Assembly: GCF_003443735.1 (NCBI RefSeq)
Contig: NZ_CP031969.1
Location: 7,874,001 to 7,938,000, forward strand
Source: Streptomyces sp. CC0208
GTDB taxonomy: Bacteria > Actinomycetota > Actinomycetes > Streptomycetales > Streptomycetaceae
DNA: 64,000 nucleotides
Reading direction: 5' to 3'
The number at the start of each line of letters is the position of its first letter. Position 1 is the first letter of the stretch. Under the pieces are notes generated by a model that did no database searches, had not been told where the DNA came from, and was given only the letters and a program-made list of their open reading frames with translations. This document shows, one piece after another, positions 41,543 through 49,614 of this stretch. The position numbers and the translations under genes are program-made.

Positions 41543-42739
41543 TCAGCCGCTGGAGCCGTCGGTGTCGCCGGAGCCGTCGGCGAACACGCCATCGGTTCCG
41601 AAAGCGATCCTCGCGAACCGTTCCCCCATCCGTCGATGCGTCGCCGCGTCCGGATGCAGGTCGTCCGGCAGCGGCAGCTCCGCCGAGTCGTCCTCGCCGT
41701 ACAGCTCACGCCCGTCGAGGTAGTGCAGGTGCGGATCCTCGGCGGCCCGCTGCTTCACGATCCTGGCCAGTTCCTCCCGGATCACCTGAAGGGTCAGCTT
41801 CCCGCTCGCGCGTTCCGCCGGGTCGCCCAGTGTCCTGAACCGCAGGCGGCCCTCTCCGAGCTCGCCGACGTCCGGGAAGCAGGGACCCGGAGTGTCCTCG
41901 TGCATCGGGCACAGGATGGGCGAGACGACCAGCAGGGGCGTGTCCGGACGGCCCTCGCGGATCGTGTCGAGGAATCCGTGGACGGCCGGACCGAAGGCGC
42001 GCAGCCGCATCAGGTCATGGTTGACGATGTTGATGCCGATCTTGACGCTGATGAGGTCGGCGGGGGAGTCCCGCAGGGCCCGGGCGGTGAACGGGTCGAG
42101 GAGCGCGCTCCCGGCGAGGCCCAGGTTGATCAGCTCCACTCCGCCCAGTGTCGCGGCGACCGCGGGCCAGATGCCCGTCGGGCTCGCCGCGTCGGAGCCG
42201 TGACTGATGGAGCTGCCGTGGTGCAGCCAGACCCGGCGGTCACCGCGGGGCGCGGGCTCGACGGGCGCGTCGGTGCGCAGGGCGATCAGCTCGGTGGTCT
42301 CGTTGTGCGGCAGCCAGATCTCGACGTCCTTGATCTCGCCGGACAGCCCGTCGAAACGGACGGTCCCGGGCGGTCCGGGCCGGGCCTCGGACGTCCCCGC
42401 GGTCATGTCGACGGTGATGACGTTGCCGTCGCGCACACTGCCCTGCCCGGCCGGCCGGCCGTCGACGACCAGGTCGTACACCCCGTCGGGCCGGGGCGGC
42501 GCGCCGACATAGGCCCGCTTGGTCGGCAGGGTGTCCAGCTCCACCGCGGTGGCCCGGGTGCGGAAGGCCAGCCGTACGCCGGAGGGCTGGGACTCGGCCA
42601 TGGCGAGCTGGTCGTCGGTGTTCTGGGCGCGGGCCCGGGCCGGCAGCCGGTGCGGCAGCACCCCGCGCTCGGTGTGTTCCACGTCGAGGGCGCCGCGCAG
42701 CAGGTCGGCGGTGACGGGGGTGGTGATCCAGTCGTGCAT
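41543..42739 (-). CDS. SGNH/GDSL-family esterase-like hydrolase
   Basis: A 398-residue protein without signal peptide. The N-terminal ~160 residues are a beta-sandwich-like domain; the SGNH hydrolase part starts at ~residue 168 with the nucleophile Ser in WLHHGSSISHGSDAASP, continues with the Gly and Asn blocks (INLGLAGSALLDPF, SVKIGINIVNHD), and ends with the Asp-x-x-His pair in LPLPDDLHPDAATHRRMGERFA. The arrangement is typical of family members acting on acyl esters. It starts 5 bases after the TetR stop, with its ribosome site inside tetR, so the two are co-transcribed and the hydrolase is probably under TetR control. Confidence 0.85.
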   Translation of the reverse strand: MHDWITTPVTADLLRGALDVEHTERGVLPHRLPARARAQNTDDQLAMAESQPSGVRLAFRTRATAVELDTLPTKRAYVGAPPRPDGVYDLVVDGRPAGQGSVRDGNVITVDMTAGTSEARPGPPGTVRFDGLSGEIKDVEIWLPHNETTELIALRTDAPVEPAPRGDRRVWLHHGSSISHGSDAASPTGIWPAVAATLGGVELINLGLAGSALLDPFTARALRDSPADLISVKIGINIVNHDLMRLRAFGPAVHGFLDTIREGRPDTPLLVVSPILCPMHEDTPGPCFPDVGELGEGRLRFRTLGDPAERASGKLTLQVIREELARIVKQRAAEDPHLHYLDGRELYGEDDSAELPLPDDLHPDAATHRRMGERFARIAFGTDGVFADGSGDTDGSSG

Positions 42740-42744
42740 GTTCC

Positions 42745-43329
42745 TCAGCCTGTCGGTCGGTCAGGGGCGGGCCAGTTGCGCAGGAGGGTGTCGAGGGCGT
42801 CCAGGATCCGCGTCCAGGACTCCTCGGAGTCGGGAGAGCTGTGGCTGAACCCGCCTGCCCCCTCCAGGCTCGCGTAGCCGTGGAAGGTGCTGCCCAGCAG
42901 TCGTACGGCGTGGGTCTGATCGGGTTCCGGCAGGTCGTAGCCGCGCAGGATGGCGCGCATCATCTGCGCCTGCCGTACGCCCGCGCTGGCGGCCGCGGTC
43001 TCGGGGTCGAGCCTCAGCCGGGCGGCCGCGGCACGTCCCGGGTGGGCACGGGCGTAGTCGCGGTAGACGTTGGCGAAGGCGGTCAGGGCGTCCTTGCCGG
43101 CCCGTCCGGCCACCGCGTCGGCGGAGAGGTCCGCGAGCTCCTCCAGGGCGAACAGGGCGATCCGGGTCTTGAGGTCCTGGGAGTTCTTCACGTGCGAGTA
43201 CAGGCTCGCGACCTTGACGTCGAACCGCCGGGCGAGCTCCGAGACGGTCACCCGCTCGAAGCCCACCTCGTCGGCCAGCTCCGCGCCCGCCCGGACCAGT
43301 CGCTCCGTGCTCAGCCCTACTCGCGCCAT
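42745..43329 (-). CDS. TetR-family transcriptional regulator
   Basis: A 194-residue repressor. The N-terminal HTH spans ~residues 8-55 (LVRAGAELADEVGFERVTVSELARRFDVKVASLYSHVKNSQDLKTRIALFALEE), and the rest is a ligand-binding helical domain with a conserved-looking HGYASLEGAGGF near the C-terminus (TetR_C_33-like WHG pattern). It shares a 70-base divergent promoter region with the FBP-domain gene, which holds a perfect inverted repeat, the likely operator for both. An SGNH hydrolase follows in the same operon. Confidence 0.9.
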   Translation of the reverse strand: MARVGLSTERLVRAGAELADEVGFERVTVSELARRFDVKVASLYSHVKNSQDLKTRIALFALEELADLSADAVAGRAGKDALTAFANVYRDYARAHPGRAAAARLRLDPETAAASAGVRQAQMMRAILRGYDLPEPDQTHAVRLLGSTFHGYASLEGAGGFSHSSPDSEESWTRILDALDTLLRNWPAPDRPTG

Positions 43330-43363
43330 AGCCGTCCTCTCGTTTGCCAGAATCGATTATGCA

Positions 43364-43386
43364 TTTGCCTAAAGCATTTAGGCAAA
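43364..43386. promoter_or_regulatory. TetR operator in the divergent tetR/FBP promoter
   Basis: TTTGCCTAAA (43364-43373) and TTTAGGCAAA (43377-43386) are perfect 10-base arms around a GCA centre. The rightward -35 TTGCCT (43365-43370) lies inside the operator, and a -10 TAGCGT (43388-43393) follows after 17 bases. Bound TetR would thus block transcription of the FBP gene; an extra half-site TTTGCC occurs at 43343-43348. Confidence 0.8.
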
Positions 43387-43393
43387 CTAGCGT
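43365..43393 (+). promoter_or_regulatory. Promoter of the FBP-domain gene
   Basis: TTGCCT (43365-43370) and TAGCGT (43388-43393) are spaced by 17 bases. The start codon is at 43400, only seven bases after the -10 element, so the transcript is probably leaderless; no Shine-Dalgarno sequence is visible. Confidence 0.6.
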
Positions 43394-43399
43394 GGCCTT

Positions 43400-43894
43400 A
43401 TGGAACCGTTGACCGAGCGAGAGATCCGTGCCGCCTTCGTGAACTGCACCAAGGGCGAGGCGAAGCGGCTGAACATGCCGCGTGACCTGGCGGAGCAGCC
43501 GTGGGAGGACCTGGACTACCTCGGCTGGCGTGATCCGCAGGCCCCCGACCGCGCCTACCTGGTGGCCGTCCTTGACGGCCGCCCCACCGCCCTCGCGCTG
43601 CGCCGCTCGACCGCCGGTTCCTGGCAGGCTCGGCGCAGCATGTGCTCGATGTGCCTGACCACCCACTCGGGCGGGGTTTCCCTGATGGTCGCCCCGAGAG
43701 CGGGCAAGGCGGGGCAGCAGGGCAACTCGGTCGGGGCGTACATCTGCGACGACCTGGCCTGCTCGCTGTATGTGCGCGGGAAGAGGGACGCGGGCGCCGG
43801 CGCCCGGCTGCACGAGACGCTCACCCTGGACGAGAAGATCCGGCGGACGGTGACGAACCTCGCCGCCTTCGTCGCCAAGGTGACGGGCGCGTAA
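43400..43894 (+). CDS. FBP-domain (FusB-type) elongation factor G-binding protein-like
   Basis: A 164-residue protein with an FBP/FusB-type zinc-finger fold. Four Cys are placed as expected for zinc: SMCSMCLTTHSGG (~residue 78-81) and YICDDLACSLYVRG (~residue 116-121). FusB proteins bind EF-G and free it from stalled ribosomes, giving fusidic acid resistance; actinobacterial relatives share the C-terminal zinc domain but their role is less clear. Probably leaderless and repressed by the divergent TetR. Confidence 0.88.
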   Translation: MEPLTEREIRAAFVNCTKGEAKRLNMPRDLAEQPWEDLDYLGWRDPQAPDRAYLVAVLDGRPTALALRRSTAGSWQARRSMCSMCLTTHSGGVSLMVAPRAGKAGQQGNSVGAYICDDLACSLYVRGKRDAGAGARLHETLTLDEKIRRTVTNLAAFVAKVTGA

Positions 43895-43907
43895 GTCGCC
43901 CGCGTCC

Positions 43908-44027
43908 TCGGGGAGTTCAGGAGAGGCTCGGGGAGTTCAGGAGACGTACGTCGCCCGCTGCGCCGTGTTCGCCACCCTGCGGACCGCCGACCGCACTCGG
44001 GCGACGAGCGCACTCGGGCGACGAGCG
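43908..44027. repeat. Two short tandem duplications between convergent genes
   Basis: TCGGGGAGTTCAGGAGA at 43908-43924 recurs at 43928-43944, and CACTCGGGCGACGAGCG at 43994-44010 is repeated perfectly at 44011-44027. Both lie in the 164-base gap between the FBP gene and the Lrp/AsnC gene, which otherwise shows nothing. Confidence 0.8.
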
Positions 44028-44058
44028 CGTTCCTGGTGGCGAAGGACGCCCCCGCCCG

Positions 44059-44535
44059 TCAACTCCGGGCCGTGCGCCCGACCGACTCCACCAGGGGCAG
44101 CAGCCGGTGCGCGACCCGCTCCCGAAGCGCCACCTCGGTGCGTGTGCGCACCACTCCCGGCAGGCTGATCACCTTCTGGATCACGTCCTCCAGATGCGCG
44201 TTGTCCCGCGCCACGACCCGCGTCAGCAGATCCCCGCCACCCGCGATCGAGAACGCCTCGACGATCTCCGGTACGGCGGCCAGCGCGTCCCCCACGTCGT
44301 CGAGCCGCCCCTGGGTCACCTCGATGTGCACGAACGCCAGCACCGGATGACCGAGCGCGGCGGGCGACAGCGAGGGCCCGGTTCCGGTGATCACGCCGTC
44401 CCGCTCCAGCCGGTCGAGGCGCGCCTGCAGGGTGCCCCGCGCGACCCCGAGGATCCGCGCGTACTCCCGCACGCTCGTCCGCGGCCGCTCCAGCAGCAGC
44501 CGCAGGATGCGGGTGTCGAGCTCGTCCACGGCCAT
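44059..44535 (-). CDS. Lrp/AsnC-family transcriptional regulator
   Basis: A 158-residue regulator. The N-terminal HTH is ELDTRILRLLLERPRTSVREYARILGVARGTLQARLDRLERDGVITG, and the C-terminal RAM-type effector domain follows (LGHPVLAFVHIEVTQGRLDDVGDALAAVPEIVEAFSIAGGGDLLTRVVARDNAHLEDVIQKVISLPGV). Members usually sense amino acids. It is divergent from a FUSC-type membrane protein gene with a 208-base gap, so control of that exporter is likely. Confidence 0.92.
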   Translation of the reverse strand: MAVDELDTRILRLLLERPRTSVREYARILGVARGTLQARLDRLERDGVITGTGPSLSPAALGHPVLAFVHIEVTQGRLDDVGDALAAVPEIVEAFSIAGGGDLLTRVVARDNAHLEDVIQKVISLPGVVRTRTEVALRERVAHRLLPLVESVGRTARS

Positions 44536-44743
44536 GGCGTACGACCTCCTCGTGCCTGGTCCTTTGGCCCGCCGATGGACGCCCCGGGACCGCTTTCCCT
44601 GTACCAATGGACCAGCATATGCGGCCCCGCTTGAGCCGACAGCGGCAAGGATGCTGCAATGTGCCCGTCGATGGCGCTGCGGACCCCGCGGCGCCTTTTC
44701 CATGCCGGTGTATCCGGTGTCCGAGGGATTCAGGGGGCGGTAC

Positions 44744-46231
44744 GTGCTGAAGAGGGTGTTCATGGCGGCGGACCCGGGCCGGGTCCGGTTGCGCTTCGCC
44801 GCGCGGGCGGTGCTCGGCATCGGCCTCGCCGTCGTGGTGTGCGGCCTCGCGGGCCACTCGCTCGCCGGTGCCGTCACCGGTGGCCTCGCCGCGCTGCTCG
44901 CCCTGTTCACCGTCACGGACGCCACCGTCCGGGGGCAGGCGCTCACCACGGCCCTGCTGCCCGTCGTCGGCCTTCCCGTCCTCACGGCCGCGGCCGAGCT
45001 GCACGACCACCCGGTCGCCCGCGACCTCACCTTCCTCGCCGTGGTGGGCGCGGGTGTGTACGCCCGGCGCTGGGGCCCGCGCGGACACAGCCTCGGCGTC
45101 TTCGCGTTCATGACCTTCTTCGTGGCGCAGTTCCTGCACGCGACCACCGACCGGCTGCCCGAGCTCCACGCCGCCGTGCTGCTGTCCGTGGTCACGGCGG
45201 CCGCGGTCCGCTTCGGCCTGTGGTGCTACGAGCGCCGACTGCCCCCGGCCTCCGTGCCGGCCCCGCCCGCCGGCACCGGCCTCGCCCGCGCCACCACCCG
45301 CCAGGCGGTCCAGGCCATGGCGGGTGCCGGCTTCGCCCTCGTCGTCGGCCAGCTCGTCTCCGGGCAGCGCTGGTACTGGGCCGTCGGCGCCACCTGGTGG
45401 ATCTTCGTGAACACCGCTTCCCGTGGCGAGACCCTGGTGCGCGGCTTCCGCCGCGTCCTCGGCACGGTGATCGGCATCGGCCTCGGCCTGCTCGTCGCCG
45501 TACCGCTGGAGGGGGCACCGGGGCCCACGGCCGTCCTGGTCGCCGTCTGCGTCTTCGGCATCTTCTACACCGCCGCCGTCTCGTACACGTGGATGATGCT
45601 CTGGGTCACCCTGCTCGCCGAGCTCCTCTACGGCCTTCTCGGCGTCCTGAACCCCGGCCTGCTGGCGCTGCGGCTCGCGGAGACCGGCGTGGGCGCGGTC
45701 GGGGCCGTCCTGGCGGTGCTGTTCGTCCTGCCGATCACCACCCACAGCGTCACCGACGCCTGGATCCGGCGCGCCCTGCGCTGCGTCCACGCCTGCACCG
45801 CCGAGGCCGCGGCCCGCCTCGCGGGGGTGCCGGGTGCCGACCCGGGCGGCCGGGTGACCGAACTGGAACAACTGCTCGGCAGGGTCCGTCTCTCGGTGGC
45901 CCCGCTGGTCCACCCCCTCAACCCCGTGCCGGCCCGCAAGAGGCGTGCCCGCCACGTTCTCGCCCTCCTCGACGGCTGCGCTCGGGAGATCCGGGGCCTG
46001 GTCGCCGTCGCCGCCGACCCCGAGGCCTCGCACGACGCCCGCCTGACCATCGCGTGCCGACGGGTGGAGGCCGCTGTGGAGGCCCTCACGGACGGCAGGG
46101 ACTTCCCGGTGGCGGACCGCCCCCTCGCCGAGGAACCCGCACTGGCCCATATGCACGGACTGGAACGAGCGCTCGCGGAGCTGGCGGCACCCCTGCGGTC
46201 CCCGTCCGGTTCGCCGCTGGTCGGAGCCTGA
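44744..46231 (+). CDS. FUSC-type (fusaric acid resistance-like) membrane protein
   Basis: A 495-residue membrane protein with two clusters of transmembrane helices (~residues 20-140 and ~190-340), separated by a short cytoplasmic part and ending in a ~150-residue cytoplasmic helical domain (RLSVAPLVHPLNPVPARKRRARHVLALLDGCAREIRGL). This is the layout of the FUSC/aromatic acid exporter group. GTG at 44744 was chosen, with GGGGGCGG upstream; ATG at 44762 is nearly as good. Divergent Lrp/AsnC gene likely regulates it. Substrate unknown. Confidence 0.8.
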   Translation: MLKRVFMAADPGRVRLRFAARAVLGIGLAVVVCGLAGHSLAGAVTGGLAALLALFTVTDATVRGQALTTALLPVVGLPVLTAAAELHDHPVARDLTFLAVVGAGVYARRWGPRGHSLGVFAFMTFFVAQFLHATTDRLPELHAAVLLSVVTAAAVRFGLWCYERRLPPASVPAPPAGTGLARATTRQAVQAMAGAGFALVVGQLVSGQRWYWAVGATWWIFVNTASRGETLVRGFRRVLGTVIGIGLGLLVAVPLEGAPGPTAVLVAVCVFGIFYTAAVSYTWMMLWVTLLAELLYGLLGVLNPGLLALRLAETGVGAVGAVLAVLFVLPITTHSVTDAWIRRALRCVHACTAEAAARLAGVPGADPGGRVTELEQLLGRVRLSVAPLVHPLNPVPARKRRARHVLALLDGCAREIRGLVAVAADPEASHDARLTIACRRVEAAVEALTDGRDFPVADRPLAEEPALAHMHGLERALAELAAPLRSPSGSPLVGA

Positions 46232-46274
46232 CGCACCCCGCCATATCCGTGACGGCCCCGTGAATTTCCCCGGA

Positions 46275-46290
46275 GTTGGTCTAGACCGGT
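46275..46290. promoter_or_regulatory. DasR-like (dre) box before the lactonase gene
   Basis: A perfect 10-base core GGTCTAGACC (46278-46287) lies 54 bases before the lactonase start. It matches about 13 of 16 positions of the published dre consensus (ACTGGTCTAGACCACT-like). DasR is the GlcNAc-responsive GntR repressor of Streptomyces; a sugar kinase of the GlcNAc-kinase type is encoded about 2 kb away. Confidence 0.55.
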
Positions 46291-46343
46291 AGTGATCGAC
46301 TGCTACCGTCGCCCCGGACGGCACGGACCGAGAGGGGACGACT

Positions 46344-47372
46344 GTGGCAGACGGCGGGCGGCGACGGGCCTACATCGGGTCGTTCACGGCGGCGGGAGGC
46401 CCCGGCATCGTGACGGCGACGGTGGCCCCGGACACGGGTGCGCTGAAGGTACTGGGCGGACTGAACGGCGTACCCGATCCGTCGTATCTCGCCCTGTCGA
46501 CCGACAGGGGCGTGCTCTACGCGGTCAGTGAGACGGCCGAGGGCGCGGTGGCCGCGTACCGGGTGACCGGCGACCGCCCCGAGCCGGCCGGCCCCCCGGT
46601 GGCGGTGGACGGGAACGGGCCCACGCACCTCGCCGTGCACGCCGGACACGTCCTGACCGCCAACTACGGCTCCGGCAGCGTCACCACCGTGCCGCTGCGC
46701 GCCGACGGCTCCCTCGCGAGCGCCCCCTCCGGAGTGCTCCGGCACACCGGCTCGGGCCCGCACGCGCCCCGCCAGCTGGGCCCGCACGCCCACCAGGTGC
46801 AGCCCGACCCGAGCGGACGGTGGATCGTCAGCGTCGACCTCGGCACGGACTCCGTACGGGTGTGCACCCTGAGGGACGGGGTGCTCGACGTGCACCGCGA
46901 GATCGCCCTGCGCCCCGGCTCGGGGCCGCGCCACCTGGCCTTCCACCCCGACGGCACCCGCGCCTATGTCCTCAACGAGCTCACCCCGACCCTCACCGTC
47001 TGCCGCTGGGACGCCGAGGAAGGCTCCCTGAAGCCCCTGAACGAGACCCAGGTGCTCGCGGGCGCCCCGGCGGGCGATGCGTACCCGTCAGGAGTCGTCA
47101 CGTCCCCCGACGGCCGCTTCGTGTGGACCGCCACCCGCGGCGAGGACGTCCTGTCCACGTTCGCCGTCGAGGGCGACGACCTGCGGCTGGTCGGCACGGT
47201 CGTCTGCGGCGGCCACTGGCCCCGGGACCTCGCCGAGTCCGGCGGATTCCTGTACGTGGCGAACGAGCGCTCCGGCGAGGTGACCTGGTTCGCCGTGGAC
47301 CCGGCGACCGGCCTGCCCAGGTACGAGGGCACGATCGAGGTACCGGCCGCCTCCTGCGTGATCTTCGGCTGA
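46344..47372 (+). CDS. Beta-propeller lactonase (6-phosphogluconolactonase-like)
   Basis: A 342-residue seven-bladed beta-propeller of the YbhE/lactonase_7 type, cytosolic. Repeated blade motifs are visible: PDPSYLALSTDRGVLYAVSE, GPTHLAVHAGHVLTANYGSGSVTTVPL, GPHAHQVQPDPSGRWIVSVDLGTDSVRV, GPRHLAFHPDGTRAYVLNEL and PSGVVTSPDGRFVWTATRG. Family members hydrolyse sugar lactones such as 6-phosphogluconolactone; the exact substrate is not certain. GTG at 46344 starts the domain, with GAGAGGGGA upstream. A DasR-like palindrome lies upstream, suggesting control by amino-sugar supply. It converges on the CbiX-like gene across a strong hairpin. Confidence 0.88.
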   Translation: MADGGRRRAYIGSFTAAGGPGIVTATVAPDTGALKVLGGLNGVPDPSYLALSTDRGVLYAVSETAEGAVAAYRVTGDRPEPAGPPVAVDGNGPTHLAVHAGHVLTANYGSGSVTTVPLRADGSLASAPSGVLRHTGSGPHAPRQLGPHAHQVQPDPSGRWIVSVDLGTDSVRVCTLRDGVLDVHREIALRPGSGPRHLAFHPDGTRAYVLNELTPTLTVCRWDAEEGSLKPLNETQVLAGAPAGDAYPSGVVTSPDGRFVWTATRGEDVLSTFAVEGDDLRLVGTVVCGGHWPRDLAESGGFLYVANERSGEVTWFAVDPATGLPRYEGTIEVPAASCVIFG

Positions 47373-47390
47373 CCCGGGACGCGCACGCCG

Positions 47391-47423
47391 AAGGGCCCGC
47401 TCCGACGGATGGAGCGGGCCCTT
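47391..47423. terminator. Bidirectional hairpin terminator
   Basis: AAGGGCCCGCTCC (47391-47403) and its exact complement (47411-47423) form a 13-base stem with a 7-base loop between the convergent lactonase and CbiX-like genes. A T-rich end (CTTTC) follows on the plus strand. Confidence 0.8.
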
Positions 47424-47450
47424 TCGGTGGCGCGGTCGCCGCGCCTGCGC

Positions 47451-48374
47451 TCAGCGCACCGGGGCGCCCTGCGCCTGCTGCGGGGCGATGCCCAGCGCGG
47501 TCGTGTACTTGGCGAGCACGAGCTTGCCGATCGCCGGGTAGGGACCGAGCGGATCGGCGGCGGAGCAGCCGGCCTCCCTGGCGGCGTCCTCGATCACGGC
47601 GGGGTCGATCTCCGGCCCTATCAGGTACGGCGCGAGCGCCAGCTGCTGCGAGCCGGAGGACCGCAGCTGTTCGGCGATGGACGCGATCGAGCCGTCCTGG
47701 TCGAGCGCCGCCGCCATCACCGGCACGGCCAGCCGCGCGGCGAGCAGCATGCCGGTGATCCCGGCCGCCTGCACGGCCTCCTCGCCGCCCACCGCGCCGA
47801 GGATGATGCCGTCCGCGGCGGTCGTCACCGCGAACAGGCGCGCGCGGTCGGCGCGGGCCAGCCCGGCCTCCGACAGGCGTACGTGCAGCGCCTCGGCGAG
47901 CAGCGGGTGCGGGCCCAGCACATCGGTGAGGTCGGCCGCGATCCGGCTGTCCATCACGGCCTGGCGGATCCGCCGCAGCAGCGAGCTGTCAGGACCGGCG
48001 AGCAGCGGCACGACGACGGCGACGGGCCCCTCGGGCTCCTTGACGTCCACCCCGGCGGCCTTGGCCTGCTCGTAACGCGCGGTGCGCTCGCCGGCGGTGT
48101 GGGCCAGCACGGCCTGGAGCGTGGGGAACTCCGAGTCGTCTCCGTCCAGGTAACCGATCCGCGCGTCCAGGCCGGGCAGCTCGGAGCGGGCGATGCTCAC
48201 GACCTCCTCGGCGAGGCTGCGCGTGGCCGCGCCGGGCGTGCCCGGCACCGCGAGGACGAGCGCGGGCGCGCCCTCGGGAGCCGCCAGCGGCTCGGGTCGG
48301 CGGTGCCGCCCGGGCTGGCGAGGTCGCGGCATTCGTACTGGCAGGCCGGACGCGGGTCCAGTGGGGGAGCTCAT
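47451..48374 (-). CDS. CbiX/SirB-family chelatase-like protein
   Basis: A 307-residue protein with two halves of the CbiX/SirB chelatase fold: N-terminal ~residues 35-160 (PALVLAVPGTPGAATRSLAEEVVSIARSELPGLDARIGYLDGDD, VVVPLLAGPDSSLLRRI) and C-terminal ~165-290. Chelatases of this group carry a metal-binding His in a VAHGS/AHGT motif near the start; here it reads AVPGTPG, so that His is absent and ferrochelatase or cobaltochelatase activity is doubtful. It lies downstream of the sugar kinase gene on the same strand, with a 95-base gap. Role unclear. Confidence 0.75.
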   Translation of the reverse strand: MSSPTGPASGLPVRMPRPRQPGRHRRPEPLAAPEGAPALVLAVPGTPGAATRSLAEEVVSIARSELPGLDARIGYLDGDDSEFPTLQAVLAHTAGERTARYEQAKAAGVDVKEPEGPVAVVVPLLAGPDSSLLRRIRQAVMDSRIAADLTDVLGPHPLLAEALHVRLSEAGLARADRARLFAVTTAADGIILGAVGGEEAVQAAGITGMLLAARLAVPVMAAALDQDGSIASIAEQLRSSGSQQLALAPYLIGPEIDPAVIEDAAREAGCSAADPLGPYPAIGKLVLAKYTTALGIAPQQAQGAPVR

Positions 48375-48469
48375 GGCGACGCATGTTACTGGCTTCCTGG
48401 GCTTCCCTGTTCGGGGAGGGTGCAGGTGAGCGGTATCCGTCCGGTTTTGTCTGATGAGTTACGTCCGCT

Positions 48470-49462
48470 TCAGCCCCTCTTTGGGGTCACCACGTACAAC
48501 ATCGCCTCGTCGTGGGGCAGGTCGAGCGCATTGTGCGCCAGTTCTGTGGCGATCTGCACGGATCCGTCCAACGGTCCGCCCGCCGCCGGGACCCGCCGCG
48601 CGTGCGGCAGCCGTCGCTCCAGCTCCTCCTCCAGTGGTACGAGCAGGGCGGCACCCATCCTGAACAAGCCACCGGTGAGGCTGACATGCGCCTGGCCCTC
48701 CGCCGGACAGACCGCGGCCGCGGAATCGGCCATGTGCCGGGCCGCCTCGCGCAGGATCCCCCTGGCCACCGGGTCGCTCTCGGCGCAGTCGGCCACCCGG
48801 GGCGCGAACGAGGCGAGCACGGCGGGCCGGTCCGCACGCGGGTAGAGCCGGCCGGGCAGCTCCCGCACCGGTCCGAACGACTCCTCGGCCCGGGCCAGCA
48901 GCGCCGCCGACCCCCCGGGCCTCCCGTCGTGGGCACGCAGGGCGGCCTCCAGCCCGGCCCGCCCGATCCACGCGCCGCCCCCGCAGTCGCCCAGCAGATG
49001 TCCCCAGCCGTCCGCCCGGCGCCAGGACGTGAGGTCGGTGCCGATCGCGACGAGACCGGTACCGGCGGCCACGACCGCACCCGGGCGCGGTCCGAGTGCG
49101 CCGGTGTAGGCGGTCACCGCGTCCGCGACGAGCGCGACGGTCCGTACCCCGAACTCCCGCTCCAGCGCGGTGGGAAGCTCGGCCCGCAGGGCATCGCCCA
49201 GGGTCGCCATGCCGGCCGCCCCGACGACGGCGGTGCCGAGCCTGCTCACTCCCGCTTCCGGCTCCAGGGCCCGGACCAGGGGCACCAGTTGCTCCATCAG
49301 ATGCCCCGGGTCGATACCGCGCGGCCCCGTCCGGACCGGTACCCGCGACGTTCGCGGGGCCGTGGTCCCCCGGCCGGGGACGCCGATGACGACCCGCAGG
49401 CCGGAGCCGCCGGAGTCGACGGCGAGGAACCCGTCCCCCGCACCGGTGCCGTTGAGTGACAA
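48470..49462 (-). CDS. BadF/BadG/BcrA-type N-acetylglucosamine kinase-like protein
   Basis: A 330-residue sugar kinase of the acetate/sugar kinase/Hsp70 (ASKHA) fold. Phosphate 1 motif FLAVDSGGSGLRVVIGVP (~residue 15), phosphate 2 region ALVADAVTAYTGALGPRPGAVVAAGTGLVAIG (~residue 105-130), and LLGDCGGGAWIGRAGLEAALRA typical of GlcNAc kinase. The adenosine motif is HVSLTGGLFRMG. The start is unusual: no ATG or GTG lies near the domain, so a TTG at 49462 preceded by GGGGAG is proposed; a longer GTG start at 49624 overlaps the divergent ung start and is less likely. Confidence 0.82.
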   Translation of the reverse strand: MSLNGTGAGDGFLAVDSGGSGLRVVIGVPGRGTTAPRTSRVPVRTGPRGIDPGHLMEQLVPLVRALEPEAGVSRLGTAVVGAAGMATLGDALRAELPTALEREFGVRTVALVADAVTAYTGALGPRPGAVVAAGTGLVAIGTDLTSWRRADGWGHLLGDCGGGAWIGRAGLEAALRAHDGRPGGSAALLARAEESFGPVRELPGRLYPRADRPAVLASFAPRVADCAESDPVARGILREAARHMADSAAAVCPAEGQAHVSLTGGLFRMGAALLVPLEEELERRLPHARRVPAAGGPLDGSVQIATELAHNALDLPHDEAMLYVVTPKRG

Positions 49463-49614
49463 GCTCCCCGCCTTCCCGATGACCGGCCGCGCGCTCTGAC
49501 CGACCGGCTCGAAGGTCTCGACGGGGAGGAAGAGTAACGCCCGTGGGGCCGCCCGCGCGGGGAGGCTTGCCTGGGCATGCGGGGTGTCAGTGTGTGCCAG
49601 TAGAGTGACGCGCC

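Noticed and set aside
43937..46324. Long minus-strand open frame opposite the FUSC-type gene
   Set aside because: Low-complexity translation with no domain; it shadows the clear membrane protein and the Lrp/AsnC gene.
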